This document shows, one piece after another, positions 60,978 through 64,000 of a stretch of DNA of 64,000 nt. The DNA is taken from the NCBI GenBank assembly GCA_913062555.1, contig CAJXVU010000010.1:1-64000 (forward strand), in the 5' to 3' direction. Every line of letters begins with the position of its first letter. Position 1 is the first letter of the stretch. Below the pieces are notes generated by a model. That model worked only from the letters and a program-made list of their open reading frames with translations, was not told the origin of the DNA and made no database searches. The stretch is from an uncultured Bacteroidota bacterium. Its GTDB lineage: Bacteria > Bacteroidota > Bacteroidia > Flavobacteriales > Flavobacteriaceae. Made by a program: the position numbers and the translations under genes.

Positions 60978-63900
60978 TTAATTCTTAAAGTATTTTTTAT
61001 ATTTACGATATGCAAAGAATCCTAAAACTACAACAATAGCAACAGCTATTAAGATATAGAGCTGACTAACTTCTTGATCGTCTTTAGCATATGAATGTAA
61101 ACCAGCTAAGTAGAAATTCACACCAAAATAGGTCATTAAAATACTGGCAAAAGCAACAATTGAAGCTAAGTTAAATACGAAGCGTCCACGAAGTCCTGGT
61201 ATCAGACGCATATGCACTACAAACGCATAGATCATAATACTAATTAAAGCCCAAGTTTCTTTAGGATCCCAGCCCCAATAGCGTCCCCAGCTTTCGTTGG
61301 CCCACATACCCCCTAAAAAGTTTCCAATAGCCAACATCACCAATCCAACAGTAAGTGCCATTTCGTTAACTATAGTAAGCTCTTTTATATTGAGCTTCAT
61401 TTTCTTTTTGTTCTTATCATTGGTTAATATCATTAGTAATAATGATACCACTCCTAAAATCATTCCTAATGTAAATGGCCCATAACTCCCCACAATAATC
61501 GCCACGTGAATCATTAACCAATAGCTGTTTAAAACAGGTTGTAGATTTGCTATAGCTGGATCCATCCAGTTCCAGTGAGCAATCATCAAAATCATTGAGG
61601 TTACAAAAGCTGTTGATGCAAATGTAATGTCACTTTTACGTCCAAAAACAATTCCGAATAACATGGTCGCCCAGGCGACATAGATCATAGATTCATAAGC
61701 ATCACTCCATGGTGCATGTCCTGAAATGTACCAACGTGCAATGAGTCCCATAGTATGCAATACAAACAGACCTACAATTATATATTTAAAACTTCTAACT
61801 GCAATATTTATACTTTTATTTCTATCTCTAAATATTTGTACTATTAAGAGTATAAACATTAAAGTTCCTGCATACATATACCAACTAAACAGCTTTTTAA
61901 AGATGTCATATTTGTTATACATAATTTCGGCATCAATCTTATCATCAGTTAGCATCACAGCAGTACCATATTTATGCTGTGTCTTTTTTAAAGCTTCCAA
62001 CAGTTTATCACTCTCGGTAAAATCGCCAGAGGATTTACCTTGATTAAGCATGTATAAATAAGCTTTAAATCCAGTATTTATAAAATTCCCGTATAGAGAA
62101 TCTTTAAATTTATGCCCTTGTTCTCTATATTCAATTGAAGAGATCCAAGTATTATTTTCGTCTTCTGGCAATGGGAATATTTTTAAAGGCCGGCCTTCAA
62201 TGGTATTATATAATAAAGTTACACGCTGATCGGTTTCTTTAAACTCCTTTTGAAAAGCATTTGGAACTTGTGCCTTATAAGCATCTTGCAAATATGGCGC
62301 TAATTTATAGACGCCTTCTTCTGTTAGAAAATCGGCCAGAGTCACATATTTTTGAGACTTGTCAACCCCAATTAAACTTCTAATGGAATCTCCTTTTTTT
62401 GCTTTTAAATATAATATTGGTACATTATACCATAAGATAGGACTTTCCTGAATGGATAGAAACAGTTGATTGGCATCAAAACCTTCATAGCTATCATGTT
62501 TACTCAGTTTACGCATCAATTCGGAAGCATAAGTATTGACAGGCATCATACGTCCGCCAAGATCCTGAATTACGAGTTTACCAAATTTATCAGCTTGCTC
62601 TTTCGATGTTATATTAGCTGCTAAAATGGAATCAATTTGTGTTTTGGTAGGTTTACTATGGTCGTGCCCATCATCTTGACTGTGCTGCTCTTGAGCAAAG
62701 GATGTTACCGTAAATGCGATAAATAGTACAGACAATAACTTTGCCTTTCTAGCTTTTATTTTTCTCAATTGTTTGCGTAAATCATCAAAACGGGTATGCT
62801 TAGCAAATAAGATTGATAATAAGCCAAAGTATAATAATATATAACCCAAATACGTAAGGCGTGTCCCCCAGGTATCATAATTTACAGATAGAACTGTTCC
62901 TTTTTCATCTGGATCAAAACTCGATTGAAAGAAACGGTAGCCACGATGATCTAATATATTGTTCATGAAAATGCGATAATCGTAATCACCACTTTGTTCA
63001 TCTAGAACAGTGACTTCACTGGCAAAAGCTGAATAGCTATTCTCAGTTCCCGGGTAACGATCGGCAATAAAATCATTTAATTTAATGTTGAATGGCAACT
63101 CTAAAACTCTAGAGCCATATTTGAATGCAAAGTCCAATCCTCCAACTTTAATTTGTTTAAAAGCATTATTAGTTCCTTGACCTCCAAGTAATTTTACTGT
63201 TTTTGTTTCATTATTTGTAGTAACCTTTAACGCAATACCATCTTCATCACCCCTTAATAATTGTGATTTCTTGACCACGTCAAAAACACCTTTAGTCACT
63301 GGCTTTGGGAAAACCAAGGCTTGATTTCCTATCACATATCGCGATCGTAATATTAATGGTTGAATACTATCTTTTACCAACTGCCCTTTTGCCCCTGTGG
63401 CCATGGTCATATATTCTCCATCAAAAGGCGATTGAATGCTAAGGGTTGTATCGGTAAATGTTATGTTGACAGCGCCTTCAGTAAGTTTATTTAAACTGTA
63501 TAAAACACTATGAATACTTTGTACTTGTCCTTCTTTTAAAAAGTGGTTATGTGGCCCATTGGCTCCTGCTTCGACAACTTTTATATAGTTTTCTCCGGAT
63601 GCATCTGGTACAATATCTTCTTCAGCACCAGAAATAAATTCGGTTAATTCTATGCTAACATCTTGATTGTTATAATCTGTTGTGCCTACAAATTTATTAT
63701 CCAAGCGTGGCGAAAAATCGACTTCATAATATTTTACACGTCGTTGTTGTTGACCATTTACAACATAATCACCATCAACATAGGCGGTGATATATGTTTT
63801 CTGTGATAAAAACGCATTTTCCGTAGCACCTTCACGAATTGCCATCATGCCTTCAAAACTAACATAACGGGTAACAAAAGCGCCCAATAATATAAAAATG

Positions 63901-64000
63901 AAAGACAAATGCATAATTAATGTTGCCCATTTTTCTTTTCTCAATAATTTAAATCGGAAAATATTACCAACAAAATTGATCACGAAAAGTACCATTATGG
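60978..64000 (-). CDS. Fused ResB-CcsA cytochrome c biogenesis protein, 5' end outside window
   Basis: About 1007 codons are visible. The first visible ATG (63995) is not taken as the start, because the frame stays open to the edge (Ile and probably Ala precede MVLFVINF) and homologues have about 45 more residues with another TM. The N-terminal half is ResB/CcsB-like, with TM helices, a long periplasmic region and LSVNYDTWGTRLTYLGYILL. The C-terminal half is CcsA-like, with the haem-binding WWD motif WGRYWGWDPKETWALI and flanking His in TM helices (LIMIAHWNWMD, YAFVVHMRL). System II proteins of this kind carry haem across the membrane and attach it to apocytochrome c. The periplasmic middle has a His-rich EQHSQDDGHDHSK stretch. 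Confidence 0.93.
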   Translation of the reverse strand, partial: IMVLFVINFVGNIFRFKLLRKEKWATLIMHLSFIFILLGAFVTRYVSFEGMMAIREGATENAFLSQKTYITAYVDGDYVVNGQQQRRVKYYEVDFSPRLDNKFVGTTDYNNQDVSIELTEFISGAEEDIVPDASGENYIKVVEAGANGPHNHFLKEGQVQSIHSVLYSLNKLTEGAVNITFTDTTLSIQSPFDGEYMTMATGAKGQLVKDSIQPLILRSRYVIGNQALVFPKPVTKGVFDVVKKSQLLRGDEDGIALKVTTNNETKTVKLLGGQGTNNAFKQIKVGGLDFAFKYGSRVLELPFNIKLNDFIADRYPGTENSYSAFASEVTVLDEQSGDYDYRIFMNNILDHRGYRFFQSSFDPDEKGTVLSVNYDTWGTRLTYLGYILLYFGLLSILFAKHTRFDDLRKQLRKIKARKAKLLSVLFIAFTVTSFAQEQHSQDDGHDHSKPTKTQIDSILAANITSKEQADKFGKLVIQDLGGRMMPVNTYASELMRKLSKHDSYEGFDANQLFLSIQESPILWYNVPILYLKAKKGDSIRSLIGVDKSQKYVTLADFLTEEGVYKLAPYLQDAYKAQVPNAFQKEFKETDQRVTLLYNTIEGRPLKIFPLPEDENNTWISSIEYREQGHKFKDSLYGNFINTGFKAYLYMLNQGKSSGDFTESDKLLEALKKTQHKYGTAVMLTDDKIDAEIMYNKYDIFKKLFSWYMYAGTLMFILLIVQIFRDRNKSINIAVRSFKYIIVGLFVLHTMGLIARWYISGHAPWSDAYESMIYVAWATMLFGIVFGRKSDITFASTAFVTSMILMIAHWNWMDPAIANLQPVLNSYWLMIHVAIIVGSYGPFTLGMILGVVSLLLMILTNDKNKKKMKLNIKELTIVNEMALTVGLVMLAIGNFLGGMWANESWGRYWGWDPKETWALISIMIYAFVVHMRLIPGLRGRFVFNLASIVAFASILMTYFGVNFYLAGLHSYAKDDQEVSQLYILIAVAIVVVLGFFAYRKYKKYFKN

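Overview
The window looks like chromosomal DNA of a marine-type Bacteroidota, family Flavobacteriaceae. The support is AT-rich intergenic DNA, start contexts of the form AAAATG with weak Shine-Dalgarno signals, TAnnTTTG-type -7 promoter elements, SusE/PhoD/M14-style secreted enzymes, a type IX secretion C-terminal sorting domain on a multicopper oxidase, DUF6090, DUF2911, HYC_CC_PP and DUF3347 families, bacillithiol synthesis (BshB1) and a fused ResB-CcsA cytochrome c assembly protein. No phage, IS transposase, plasmid gene or CRISPR array is visible.

Layout. 1-450: the 3' part of a tRNA-Ser(UGA) gene with its terminator, followed by a diverged 120-bp direct repeat whose second copy ends in a 16-bp exact copy of the tRNA 3' end. 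0.6-21.8 kb: an accessory strip of mostly single-gene units (S15 hydrolase, DUF6090, a compositionally foreign YjiH-like permease with an 11-Asn tract, an LpxD acyltransferase, SnoaL-like protein, hydrolases, CotH-like protein, Crp regulator plus DoxX, 1-Cys peroxiredoxin, cupin, GIY-YIG nuclease, LRR lipoprotein, two serine beta-lactamase-fold hydrolases). It contains three recognisable broken genes (GrpB relic, DUF4287/DUF5655 frameshift, metallophosphoesterase) and several copies of a short boundary motif (GTTRTNTKCNATTAAA) that gives it a cassette-like look. 23.5-26.0 kb: a tightly overlapping four-gene signalling operon (small Pro/Cys-tailed protein, six-TM protein, histidine kinase, LuxR regulator). 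26.0-33.2 kb: amidase, an OMPLA-like barrel, and a PhoD-phosphatase/M14-peptidase operon.

33.4-45.6 kb is the clearest functional unit: a copper/heavy-metal efflux operon (HYC_CC_PP protein, CusA-type RND pump, TolC-like channel, DUF2911 lipoprotein, CusB adaptor with metal-binding N-terminus and DUF3347, HMA-domain lipoprotein, Cys-containing BNR lipoprotein) followed by a secreted multicopper oxidase. Between them lies about 700 bp that I read as a hidden transcription unit: a TAnnTTTG promoter followed at once by a palindrome, and a perfect 15-bp terminator 340 bp further on. The same promoter-plus-palindrome architecture, aligned base for base, stands in front of the multicopper oxidase, so one regulator probably controls both. 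The pump would export periplasmic Cu(I), the oxidase would oxidise it, and the small metal-binding lipoproteins would buffer or deliver it.

45.6-64 kb is more housekeeping in character: a universal stress protein, tandem M28 peptidases, tRNA-His, bshB1, rlmF, a Cys/Met PLP enzyme, a MATE exporter, a GH113-like glycosidase with an RluE-like pseudouridine synthase, a second kinase/regulator pair preceded by an unlisted 58-residue polyproline lipoprotein, a TPR lipoprotein, a Lys-rich microprotein and the 5'-truncated ccsBA-type gene that runs off the right end.
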